From positions 62,001 to 126,000 of the forward strand of contig NZ_JAJFNK010000010.1 of NCBI RefSeq assembly GCF_021739485.1: a stretch of 64,000 nt of DNA, given 5' to 3'. The position numbers and the translations under genes were made by a program. The notes beneath the pieces are model-generated. The model did not search any database and had not been told where the DNA came from. It saw only the letters and a list, made by a program, of their open reading frames with translations. This document shows, in pieces, positions 1 through 7,466 of the stretch. Within the stretch, counting starts at the first letter, position 1. Every line of letters begins with the position of its first letter. Origin of the DNA: Alicyclobacillus tolerans (GTDB lineage Bacteria; Bacillota; Bacilli; Alicyclobacillales; Alicyclobacillaceae).

Positions 1-1509
1 ACCCAACACGATGAACAACAAACCAGCGAGTGCGAGGCGTCCGGCGAAGGCGATGAACAGCGGATCGAACGTGATCACGCGGCCCACTGCGAAGTCGAAC
101 AAGTTTTGCCCATAGTACCGGAACACTGTCGCGTTTAAGACGACTAGGTACACGAGTGCAGAGTACAGCGGCAAAAGCACGACCAAATACCGCTGGCGTT
201 GAAGGACTAGGGCCATGAGCGACACGACCACAGGCAGCATGGAGAAAAAGTACCGCCCCTGCAGGAAATGCGTACCTGTGCTCAGGAGGTAACTGTAGGT
301 GGTATACCAGAGAAACATAAATACGCCGGCTACCCAGAACAGGGACACCCACCACATGGCCTTGCTGCGGCGGTACAGAAGGTAGGCCCCGTACAAGATG
401 GCTGCAACAAGCACTGCGGCCCACACCTGGTAGAACAGTTTGGACGATACGGGTTGGGTCCACCAAGGGAAGTCAATGCCGGAAACCGTTTGGTAGACCA
501 TGATGGCCATTTGGTATGACGGTGACAACAACAAGTTGTGCCAGAACCACAGAAAGGTCCTGGGCCAGGTTCCGCTTGCCTGATAGGTCAGGGGGGGAAC
601 GATGGAGTGGTAGTAAGCAAACGTGATTATAAGCCAGGGAAAGGCCAAGACCGTGGCGGGAACGGATGCAATCGCGACAAACCGCGGCACATGCCAGCGG
701 GGGGTTGCGGTGCGCCACAACCGCAGCAAAACGACAATCGCGGTCAACAACACGAGTACATACGTATCGGGTTTGCTGATGATGGCCCCGCCCATCACCA
801 ATCCGTACGCCAAAGCCGTGCGCTTGGGCCATGTCGTGCGCCGCAATGCATCGATCGCCACCCAAAACAGGCCCAGACACATCCCATCCATCACCACATC
901 GTTGTTGACGACCCCTCCGAGCATGGACAGTGTTGGGAACAACAGCGGCAGTGAGAACACAACCGCCGTTCGGCTGCGGCTGCGGCCGACCAAAAAGGCG
1001 AGCAATCCGTCAGCCGCCACCCCATACAAGCCGTAGATACACGCGGTCAGCGCCCTTGCGAGATACACCTGGTCATTCACGTTTTGCACCTTCACAGCGG
1101 CAAGAACTTTGCCAACCAGGCCGTAATACAAAGGGGGATAGATTCCAACGTAGTTTTGCGATCCGGCCGGCACAGCGTTCTCACGGCTGGCCGCTGCCAC
1201 TTGGTTCAAAGCCGCGTCCCGTTGCTCCGGTGTAATCCGTATGTGCCGCCATGGAAACCTTAGCGTCCAATTATACAGAGTGACTTCCCGAGATATGTTC
1301 GTAGGCAGAGAGCCAGCGGTAAACCACGGTTGCGCTCCCGGCGGGACAACCTGCTGCTTCGGAGGGACGGTGTGCGTCATCATGTACTGTACATAAGTAA
1401 AGTGGGCGGTTTCGTCGGGTCCCTGCCAAATGGGCAGAACCCACGTCCAGACCAACGCGGCGCATGTAAAGACTAGGAACGCTCGAATGGATAAGGCCAA
1501 CTGGCGCAT
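1..1509 (-). CDS. DUF2142-type polytopic membrane protein, C-terminus beyond the window
   Basis: The reading frame is open from ATG at 1509 down to base 1 (503 codons), so the gene runs off the left edge. A GAGGAGG ribosome binding site lies about 10 bases before the ATG. The protein starts with a short basic stretch and a membrane segment, then WQGPDETAHFTYVQYM, close to the GPDE-x-H-F loop typical of DUF2142 proteins. Many further hydrophobic segments follow. DUF2142 proteins resemble GT-C glycosyltransferases and often sit near polysaccharide genes. The substrate is unknown. The family is assigned from the N-terminal motif and topology only. Confidence 0.72.
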   Translation of the reverse strand, partial: MRQLALSIRAFLVFTCAALVWTWVLPIWQGPDETAHFTYVQYMMTHTVPPKQQVVPPGAQPWFTAGSLPTNISREVTLYNWTLRFPWRHIRITPEQRDAALNQVAAASRENAVPAGSQNYVGIYPPLYYGLVGKVLAAVKVQNVNDQVYLARALTACIYGLYGVAADGLLAFLVGRSRSRTAVVFSLPLLFPTLSMLGGVVNNDVVMDGMCLGLFWVAIDALRRTTWPKRTALAYGLVMGGAIISKPDTYVLVLLTAIVVLLRLWRTATPRWHVPRFVAIASVPATVLAFPWLIITFAYYHSIVPPLTYQASGTWPRTFLWFWHNLLLSPSYQMAIMVYQTVSGIDFPWWTQPVSSKLFYQVWAAVLVAAILYGAYLLYRRSKAMWWVSLFWVAGVFMFLWYTTYSYLLSTGTHFLQGRYFFSMLPVVVSLMALVLQRQRYLVVLLPLYSALVYLVVLNATVFRYYGQNLFDFAVGRVITFDPLFIAFAGRLALAGLLFIVLG

Positions 1510-1677
1510 GAATAGGCTGCCTCCTCAAATCACACGGCCTCAGCCAATACCTGCTTCGACCTGATACGCGGACGACGGTTAGTATGCATATTCGCAGCCG
1601 ATCAGATGCTTTGGTCATGGAGATTTGTGGGAACTCTTCGAGGAGGTGTATGAGCCAAAACGCGTAAATCCGTCACG

Positions 1678-1708
1678 CTTTGCTCACATGTCGCACTTTG
1701 CTCACATG
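1678..1708. repeat. Two 13-bp direct repeats ahead of the TetR gene
   Basis: CTTTGCTCACATG occurs at 1678-1690 and again at 1696-1708, an 18-bp period. It lies between the divergent DUF2142 and TetR genes. A regulator binding site is possible, for example for the adjacent TetR protein, but TetR operators are normally inverted repeats, so this is speculative. Confidence 0.4.
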
Positions 1709-1785
1709 GATGAAATAGAAAACTCAGTGCGCAGATGTTAGGATGAAGGATGATTGAAGTAGGTAATCTTTGAGGTGATGCAAGG

Positions 1786-2388
1786 ATGCCACAGAAAAAT
1801 ATTCGAGGGAAAGAGACTCGTGCTCGGATTTTTGAGGCCGCTGCCCATGAGTTTGCCTCCCGTGGATTTCGCGAAGTCACTACGGGAGATATTTTGGCTA
1901 AAATCGGCATGACTCAACCCGCGTTTTATAAGCACTTCCCGAATAAACAGGCCTTGTACGATGAATTGATTGAAGGGTTTCGCACTGGATTCAACCAACT
2001 CATTCAATCCATTCAATTGGCTCCCGAAAACAATGCGAACGACGCCTCCACGACAATCTATGACGCTGTGGAAAAAGTCTTTGCATTCCTGCAAACGAAT
2101 CCAGACTTGACCCGGGTGGCTATGATTCAAGACGCCAAGGCCGATGTGATGAAGACGGAATTGGCCGTCCTGATTGCAGAAAACATCCGGGCAGGGCAGC
2201 AGGGGGGGTCTCTCAATCGGGATGTGGTTCCTGACATTACGGGCGAGTCCCTGGTTGGAATGATAGAGCGCTTAACCGTGAAGTTTTTGTTGACGGGCGG
2301 TAAAACTCCGCAAGAGTTGGCGCGTGAAGTGGTGAACCTGTTGGGTCCGGCGCTGATTGCCCCGCTCCACAACGAGACGCGTCCATAG
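1786..2388 (+). CDS. TetR/AcrR family transcriptional regulator
   Basis: This 200-residue protein has a TetR N-terminal helix-turn-helix at about residues 8-55: it opens with TRARIFEAAAHEFASRGF, then GDILAKIGMTQPAFYKHF and NKQALYDELI, all matching the family pattern. The C-terminal two thirds are helical and variable, as expected for a ligand-binding dimerisation domain. It is divergent from the DUF2142 gene and is followed by a strong terminator, so it is probably monocistronic. The ligand and targets cannot be read from the sequence. The formate dehydrogenase cluster downstream or the membrane protein upstream are the natural candidates. Confidence 0.9.
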   Translation: MPQKNIRGKETRARIFEAAAHEFASRGFREVTTGDILAKIGMTQPAFYKHFPNKQALYDELIEGFRTGFNQLIQSIQLAPENNANDASTTIYDAVEKVFAFLQTNPDLTRVAMIQDAKADVMKTELAVLIAENIRAGQQGGSLNRDVVPDITGESLVGMIERLTVKFLLTGGKTPQELAREVVNLLGPALIAPLHNETRP

Positions 2389-2447
2389 CAAGGCCATCGG
2401 CCAAGACCTGGCCCTTGGCAACGCCATCGCCCGCGGGTGATAGAGCT

Positions 2448-2475
2448 TGAGCCTCCCGAAGGTATGGGAGGCTCA
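2448..2475. terminator. Bidirectional terminator between TetR and a small membrane ORF
   Basis: TGAGCCTCCC and GGGAGGCTCA form a 10-bp stem with an 8-base loop, followed on the plus strand by AGCTTTT. On the minus strand it lies about 10 bases after the stop of the small ORF at 2486-2572, so it could serve both convergent genes. Confidence 0.8.
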
Positions 2476-2485
2476 GCTTTTGAAC

Positions 2486-2572
2486 TCAATTCCCTTTCGC
2501 TTTCCAAAGCCACACAACGGTTGCGATAAAAAACACAAACAGAATAGATATTAAGATTCCGAAAACTTCCAA
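2486..2572 (-). CDS. Possible 28-residue single-span membrane protein
   Basis: A short reading frame starts with TTG at 2572 and ends with TGA at 2486. A G-rich stretch about seven bases upstream could act as a ribosome binding site. The product is one hydrophobic helix (MEVFGILISILFVFFIATVV, then WLWKAKGN) with a basic C-terminus. This is the layout of small membrane proteins such as cytochrome oxidase or bd-oxidase accessory peptides, but no specific family is recognised. The terminator hairpin directly after its stop supports a real gene. Its length makes chance possible. Confidence 0.4.
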   Translation of the reverse strand: MEVFGILISILFVFFIATVVWLWKAKGN

Positions 2573-2826
2573 CGTGCGACCCCCCCACTGGTATTTCCGA
2601 ATTCACAGAATGAGATGAACGATGCAAGACGGTTAAGTCAAGCCACAGTGATGACTGCAGACTTATATCAAGTCTACAAGAATATTTTTGAAATTGTATT
2701 GAATTTTGACAATGATTCGAGGGTGTCCAGTAGCTGGATGGACAAAATCGGTATGTGTCCTCATAATTTAGTAAGGGTGCATGGAATTCATGGTACGCAT
2801 CATTCCTGGTACACATCAAAGAAAAG

Positions 2827-3219
2827 ATGATTTTACCCGAATGGCGAGGAGTTGAAGCTGAATTGACGGCGAATCTTGCTCACGAGTTCAGCAACCTGCT
2901 GCGAGAGGTCCGCAAGCGCCACGTGGGAAAGGGACCCGAACAGGTCACGACTCGCTTTGTCGGCCCCTGGGCGGTTTGCGAACTGAGAGGAAACCTGACC
3001 ATCGTCGAAAAATTTATCAGTCGTTCCCCGGAAGGGAAGCGCATGATCAAAGATACAAGAACGACCTTCATTAAAGAGCTGTACCAAGATGCCAATTTGC
3101 GGGCGGAGTTTGAAAACCTTGTGGGAGCACAAATGATCACGCTGTATGTGGACTTTGATGTGGACGCGGACACCGGCATGACCGTATATGTTTTCGATCG
3201 AATCCTTGGTTCCGAGTAG
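2827..3219 (+). CDS. DUF2294 family protein
   Basis: This 130-residue soluble protein contains KGPEQVTTRFVGPWAVCELRG near residues 37-57 and a later segment ending in FDVDADTGMTVYVFDRI. Both fit the DUF2294 family of short Bacillota proteins. The ATG at 2827 is the only standard start in the frame after a stop at 2764. The ribosome binding site is weak (AAGAAAAG directly before the ATG). It lies just upstream of the formate dehydrogenase promoter on the same strand, which may indicate a shared process. The biochemical role is unknown. Confidence 0.7.
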   Translation: MILPEWRGVEAELTANLAHEFSNLLREVRKRHVGKGPEQVTTRFVGPWAVCELRGNLTIVEKFISRSPEGKRMIKDTRTTFIKELYQDANLRAEFENLVGAQMITLYVDFDVDADTGMTVYVFDRILGSE

Positions 3220-3274
3220 AGACCGTCGAGGGTCGGCGGCAACGAATCCGTCAACGCCTCGATTTGCTCATGGT

Positions 3275-3320
3275 TCTAGTCTGAACAGACTAGACAAATT
3301 TTAGCATGCTTTGATATAAT
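3275..3320 (+). promoter_or_regulatory. Promoter of the formate dehydrogenase gene with an overlapping perfect inverted repeat
   Basis: TCTAGTCTG-AA-CAGACTAGA (3275-3294) is a perfect 9-bp inverted repeat. It overlaps a -35-like TAGACA (3291-3296), and TATAAT follows at 3315-3320 with an 18-base spacer. A repeat placed over the -35 suggests an operator. No T-run follows, so it is not a terminator. The cognate regulator is unknown. It does not match the FNR or CcpA consensus. Confidence 0.6.
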
Positions 3321-3339
3321 CCGTGGCAAATGAACGGAG

Positions 3340-3495
3340 CGTGTCGAGTCGAACACTTTTCGCGTTCTGTTTATTGAGACGAGAAACCGGAAGGATTGGC
3401 GAGAAGTACAGGAGTGCTTCGAACTACTCCACAAAGACAGTTTGTGCAGGGGAACCCTCTGCGCGAAGCCTGTTTTTGTGGGGTTTTTTGTTTTT
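3340..3495 (+). promoter_or_regulatory. Structured 5' leader with a terminator: candidate riboswitch or attenuator of fdhA
   Basis: Transcription from the TATAAT at 3315 would give a leader of about 200 nt. ACTTTTCGC (3355-3363) pairs with GCGAGAAGT (3399-3407), enclosing a purine-rich segment. GGAGT (3411-3415) can pair with ACTCC (3426-3430). The same ACTCC begins the 15-nt arm 3426-3440, which pairs with 3470-3484 and is followed by T6-G-T5, a long-stem intrinsic terminator enclosing a small hairpin. The GGAGT/ACTCC pairing and the terminator are mutually exclusive, the usual design of a transcription-attenuation switch. A molybdenum/tungsten cofactor sensor would fit the gene downstream, but no named riboswitch class was recognised. 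Confidence 0.55.
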
Positions 3496-3533
3496 AATGG
3501 GACCTTTTTGTCTGAAAAGCAGGAGGTGTTGGT

Positions 3534-6500
3534 GTGGAAACAAAAACATCGCAGGCGCGACTCCAGCCGCATATGCAGCCGCAGGCACCCGAAAGCGCCT
3601 TTGCGGTTACGGTGGACGACAAACGCTTGGATGCCGACGGAAGGCAGACCATCTTGCAGGTCATGCTCGAAAACGGCCTGGAACACCCGCACGTCTGCTA
3701 CCACGGCAGTCTCGGGCCGATTCAGACCTGTGACACCTGCATGGTCCTGGCGGATGGGAAGTTGGTGCGGGCTTGCTCGACACCGGCAACCGAGGGGATG
3801 AACGTGCAGACGGGGGATACCCTGTCACAAGCCGCCCGGACAGAAGCGATGGACCGCATCCTCGAAAACCACATGCTGTACTGCACCGTGTGCGACAACA
3901 ACAATGGCAATTGCACTTTGCACAACACTGTGCAGCAAATGGGCGTAGAGCACCAGAGTTACCCGTATCGCGAAAAGGGCTATGAGACTGACATGTCCAG
4001 CCCGTTTTACCGCTACGAACCCGATCAGTGCATTTTGTGCGGGCGCTGTGTCGAGGCGTGTCAGGACCTGCAGGTCAATGAAACCCTTTCTATTGCGTGG
4101 GAGAAGGATATGCCGCGCGTAATTTGGGACAATGGGGTGTCCATTGACGAGTCGTCCTGCGTATCCTGCGGGCACTGCGTCACGGTCTGCCCGACCAACG
4201 CGTTGATGGAAAAATCGATGCTTGGCCAAGCCGGGTTTCTGAGCGGGTTAAAACCGGATTTGCTCGATCCGATGATCGACTTGGTCAAACAAGTCGAGCC
4301 TGGGTACGGCGGCATCTTTGCCGTCTCGGAAGTCGAATCGGCCATGCGCGAGACCCAGATCCAAAAAACGAAGACGGTCTGCACCTTCTGCGGGGTTGGA
4401 TGTTCGTTTGACGTGTGGACCAAAGGACACAAAATCCTCAAGGTTGAACCCAGTGAACAAGCACCCGCTAACGGCATTTCGACCTGCGTCAAGGGCAAGT
4501 TTGGCTGGGACTTCGTGAACAGCGAGGAACGTTTGACCACGCCGCTGATTCGTCGCGGGGATACCTTCTACGAAGCCACATGGGATGAGGCGCTTGACCT
4601 CGTCGCGAGGAAGCTGGCTGAAACCAAAGCGGGCTTTGGTCCCGATTCCATCGGCTTTATTTCCTCCTCCAAGATCACCAACGAAGAAAACTACTTGATG
4701 CAAAAGCTCTCTCGCGGCGTCATGGGAACCAACAACGTCGACAACTGCTCAAGGTACTGCCAGTCTCCGGCGACGGACGGTTTGATGCGGACGGTTGGCC
4801 TCGGCGGTGACTCTGGCACCATCGCGGACATTGCCAAGGCAGGATTGGTCATCGTTGTCGGGGCCAACCCAGCTGAAGCCCATCCCGTCTTGGCGACCCG
4901 CGTGAAGCGCGCGCATAAGCTCAACGGCCAGAAACTGTTGGTCGTCGATTTGCGCAAACACGAAATGGCCGAGCGGGCCGACCTGTTTGTGCGGCCGAAG
5001 ATGGGAACGGATGACGTTTGGCTCTCTGCGATAACGAAGTACATCATCGACCAAGGCTGGCACGATGCGGCATTTCTCAAGGAGCACGTCAACGGCTTTG
5101 CGGAACTTACACAGTCTCTGGCTCCGTTTACCCTCGAGTACGCGGAGGAGGTGTGCGGGATTCAAACCAGCACGCTCATTGAAATGGCCAAGATGGTCAA
5201 GGACGCCGACGGTGTCGCGGTTCTGTGGGCCATGGGCGTCACCCAGCACAGCGGTGGCAGTGAAACTAGCGCTGCCATCGGCAACTTGTTGCTCGTGACC
5301 GGAAACTTTGGCCGTCCTGGGGCGGGGGCGTTCCCGTTGCGCGGCCATAACAACGTCCAAGGGGCGTGCGACTTTGGAACTCTGCCGCCGTGGCTGCCGG
5401 GTTACCAAAAGGTCAGCGACCCCGCGGTTCGTCAGAAGTTTGGCGAGGCTTGGGGTGTGGACCTGCCGGAGACTCCCGGAATGGACAACCAACAGATGGT
5501 CGCCGCGATTCACCTCGGGACGTTGAAGGCGATGTACTTGATCGGTGAGGAAATGGCGTGGGTCGACACCAACTCCAACCACGTGCAGGACGCGCTGAGC
5601 AAGCTCGATTTTTTAGTTGTCCAGGACATTTTCTTCACAAAGACGGCTCAGTTTGCCGATGTCATCCTGCCGGCGAGCCCGAGTTTGGAGAAGGAAGGCA
5701 CCTTCACCAATACGGAACGCCGGATCCAACGCTTGTATCAAGTTCTTCCTCCCTTGGGCGACTCCAGGCCGGATTGGCAGATCCTTGTGGAGATTGCAAA
5801 CCGATTGGGCGCGAACTGGACGTATCAAAGCCCGGCCGACGTCATGGCCGAAGCCGCAGCCCTAGCACCTCTGTTTGCCGGTGTGACCTACGCAAGCTTG
5901 GCGGGGTACCAGAGTTTGGTCTGGCCCGTGAATCCGGACGGGACGGATACACCCTTGTTGTATACGGACGGTTTTGCGTTCCCGGACCGCAAAGCGCGCC
6001 TGGTGCCCGCGAACTGGATCCAACCGACGCCGATGGAAGAAGGTTACGACCTGGTCGTCAACAACGGGCGCTTGCTCGAACACTTCCACGAGGGCAACCT
6101 CACGAATAAGTCGAGCGGGCTGCAGCACAAGGTTCCGAACACATTCGTCGAAGTGTCGCCGGAACTGGCCCGCGAGCGCGGACTGAAGGATGGTTCGGTG
6201 GTGCGGTTGGAGTCCCCGTATGGGGCGGTGAAGGTGAGTGTCCTGGTCACAGACCGGGTGCAGGGAAACGAATTGTATCTGCCGATGAACTCGGTGACCG
6301 GCGAAAGTGCTGTGAACCTGCTGACTAGCAGTGAGACAGACGTCCGGACGCACACCCCTGCGTACAAGGAAACCTATGTGCGCATGCAGGTGTTAAACGT
6401 CGAAGGAGCCCGACCGCTGCCCCTGCACAACCCGCGGTTTGGAAAGCGCAATCCACAGCGGGGCGTCGAAGTGGAGCGCAAGTGGAAACGCGAAGGTTAC

Positions 6501-6572
6501 CAGTCTGTGCAAGAAACCGTGGAGAGGAGAATGCAAGATGGCCTCGCCGTCCACGCGCATTCAGAGAACTGA
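3534..6572 (+). CDS. fdhA: Formate dehydrogenase alpha subunit, molybdopterin-dependent, cysteine type
   Basis: This 1012-residue cytoplasmic enzyme oxidises formate to CO2. Domains in order: N-terminal 2Fe-2S ferredoxin fold (HVCYHGSLGPIQTCDTCMV); His-Cys 4Fe-4S region (HMLYCTVCDNNNGNCTLH); two 4Fe-4S clusters (CILCGRCVEAC and CVSCGHCVTVC); the 4Fe-4S motif CTFCGVGC of the molybdopterin fold; and a C-terminal molydopterin dinucleotide-binding domain. The active-site ligand is Cys409 (codon TGC) in NCSRYCQSP, where some homologues carry selenocysteine. The GTG start at 3534 follows AGGAGGT with a 6-base gap. The 3' end overlaps the DUF1641 gene by 35 bases, so the two are translationally coupled, as in Bacillus yrhE-yrhD. 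Confidence 0.95.
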   Translation: METKTSQARLQPHMQPQAPESAFAVTVDDKRLDADGRQTILQVMLENGLEHPHVCYHGSLGPIQTCDTCMVLADGKLVRACSTPATEGMNVQTGDTLSQAARTEAMDRILENHMLYCTVCDNNNGNCTLHNTVQQMGVEHQSYPYREKGYETDMSSPFYRYEPDQCILCGRCVEACQDLQVNETLSIAWEKDMPRVIWDNGVSIDESSCVSCGHCVTVCPTNALMEKSMLGQAGFLSGLKPDLLDPMIDLVKQVEPGYGGIFAVSEVESAMRETQIQKTKTVCTFCGVGCSFDVWTKGHKILKVEPSEQAPANGISTCVKGKFGWDFVNSEERLTTPLIRRGDTFYEATWDEALDLVARKLAETKAGFGPDSIGFISSSKITNEENYLMQKLSRGVMGTNNVDNCSRYCQSPATDGLMRTVGLGGDSGTIADIAKAGLVIVVGANPAEAHPVLATRVKRAHKLNGQKLLVVDLRKHEMAERADLFVRPKMGTDDVWLSAITKYIIDQGWHDAAFLKEHVNGFAELTQSLAPFTLEYAEEVCGIQTSTLIEMAKMVKDADGVAVLWAMGVTQHSGGSETSAAIGNLLLVTGNFGRPGAGAFPLRGHNNVQGACDFGTLPPWLPGYQKVSDPAVRQKFGEAWGVDLPETPGMDNQQMVAAIHLGTLKAMYLIGEEMAWVDTNSNHVQDALSKLDFLVVQDIFFTKTAQFADVILPASPSLEKEGTFTNTERRIQRLYQVLPPLGDSRPDWQILVEIANRLGANWTYQSPADVMAEAAALAPLFAGVTYASLAGYQSLVWPVNPDGTDTPLLYTDGFAFPDRKARLVPANWIQPTPMEEGYDLVVNNGRLLEHFHEGNLTNKSSGLQHKVPNTFVEVSPELARERGLKDGSVVRLESPYGAVKVSVLVTDRVQGNELYLPMNSVTGESAVNLLTSSETDVRTHTPAYKETYVRMQVLNVEGARPLPLHNPRFGKRNPQRGVEVERKWKREGYQSVQETVERRMQDGLAVHAHSEN

Positions 6573-7047
6573 GCGAAGCCCGGAAGAAGCTGCCCGCCAA
6601 TCGTTGCAGCAGGTTGCCGACGAAGCGGCGAAGAACAGTTCCGCGCTGACGTCGCTGCTGCACTTCGCGGGGGCGTTGGAAAACAGCGGACTGCTCGCCA
6701 TGCTGACGGCCTTCATCGCAGCCAAGGACCAGGTGCTCGGGGTGGTTTTGGAGCAAGTGAGTAAACCAGGACCGACCCATGCCATTCAGAACCTGATGAA
6801 ACTGGTCCAAACCCTGGCGCGGGTCGATGGTTCGCACGTGGAGAACCTGCTCGGCGCCGTCGTCAAGGGCGTCGAGAAGGGGCATGAGCAATTGGAGTCG
6901 AGTCCGGAAGTCGGCGTGTTCGATCTCGTTCGCGCCCTTCGTGACCCAGACATCAACCGGGCGCTCGTTCTCATCCTGGGCGTCCTGAAAGGGGTTGGTG
7001 AGAGCCTTGGCCAATCCGGAGTCGCTGGCAACGGCACAAACGGCTGA
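6538..7047 (+). CDS. DUF1641 protein, formate dehydrogenase-associated
   Basis: This 169-residue helical protein resembles Bacillus YrhD. The ATG at 6538 lies inside the end of fdhA, and the preceding GAGAGGAG gives good spacing. Characteristic segments are LLHFAGALENSGLLAMLTAF near the N-terminus and DPDINRALVLILGVLKGVG near the C-terminus. DUF1641 proteins are commonly encoded next to this type of FdhA and are thought to be an accessory subunit or maturation factor. There is no cysteine cluster or signal peptide. It shares an operon with fdhA and the fdhD remnant. Confidence 0.88.
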   Translation: MASPSTRIQRTERSPEEAARQSLQQVADEAAKNSSALTSLLHFAGALENSGLLAMLTAFIAAKDQVLGVVLEQVSKPGPTHAIQNLMKLVQTLARVDGSHVENLLGAVVKGVEKGHEQLESSPEVGVFDLVRALRDPDINRALVLILGVLKGVGESLGQSGVAGNGTNG

Positions 7048-7092
7048 AACGGCGCGATTGCAAACGGCAACAGCACATGCGAATGCCACGCG

Positions 7093-7329
7093 TTGCAGCA
7101 AGGCGGGAACTTATCCGGAAAGGTGATTGCATTCAGCGGCCGCCTCTCCTCAGAAGTGCTGTTGAAGGTGGCCAAGATCGGCGTCGGCATGGTGCTGGCC
7201 AAGTCAGCTCCCACCGCTCTCGCCATTGACATGGCCGAGCAGTTGAACATTACGACTGTTGGGTTTGCCCGGACGGGATCGTTTAATGTTTACACTCACC
7301 CATGGCGCGTGGATTTTGCGGGTTTCTGA
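7093..7329 (+). pseudogene. fdhD: C-terminal remnant of fdhD (formate dehydrogenase accessory sulfurtransferase)
   Basis: About 78 residues match only the FdhD C-terminus: NLSGKVIAFSGRLSSEVLLK, KSAPTALAIDMAEQLNITTV and GFARTGSFNVYTHP. Full-length FdhD has about 260-270 residues with an N-terminal CxxC region that passes sulfur from IscS to FdhA. Here the preceding gene ends only 45 bases upstream, so roughly the first 180 residues are absent, most likely deleted. A strong terminator follows. An intact copy elsewhere would be needed for active enzyme. Confidence 0.85.
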
Positions 7330-7397
7330 GGAATTCGTGCGCGTTGAGTACAGTTCTTGTCCGGGTCGCATGGCCTTTCTGCCATTCTCGGAACAAA

Positions 7398-7436
7398 GGG
7401 CTGTCGCAAAAGCAGGTTTCTCTTTTGCGACAGCCC
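7398..7436. terminator. Strong terminator after the formate dehydrogenase operon
   Basis: GGGCTGTCGCAAAAG and CTTTTGCGACAGCCC form a perfect 15-bp stem with a 9-base loop. It lies between the fdhD remnant and the convergent gene at 7467, so it can act for both. T-rich sequence occurs within about 25 bases on the plus side. Confidence 0.85.
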
Positions 7437-7466
7437 CGTTGTCATTTCATCCGCTTTTTTAATCAA

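Noticed and set aside
2615..2830. A 71-codon frame before the DUF2294 gene
   Set aside because: No ribosome binding site, no recognisable protein pattern, and it overlaps the start region of the DUF2294 gene in another frame.
3420..3495. T-box leader
   Set aside because: No AGGGTGGNACCGCG-type antiterminator sequence is present and the downstream gene is not amino-acid related.
4758..4760. Possible selenocysteine codon in formate dehydrogenase
   Set aside because: The codon at the active-site position is TGC (Cys), with no TGA and no need for a SECIS element.
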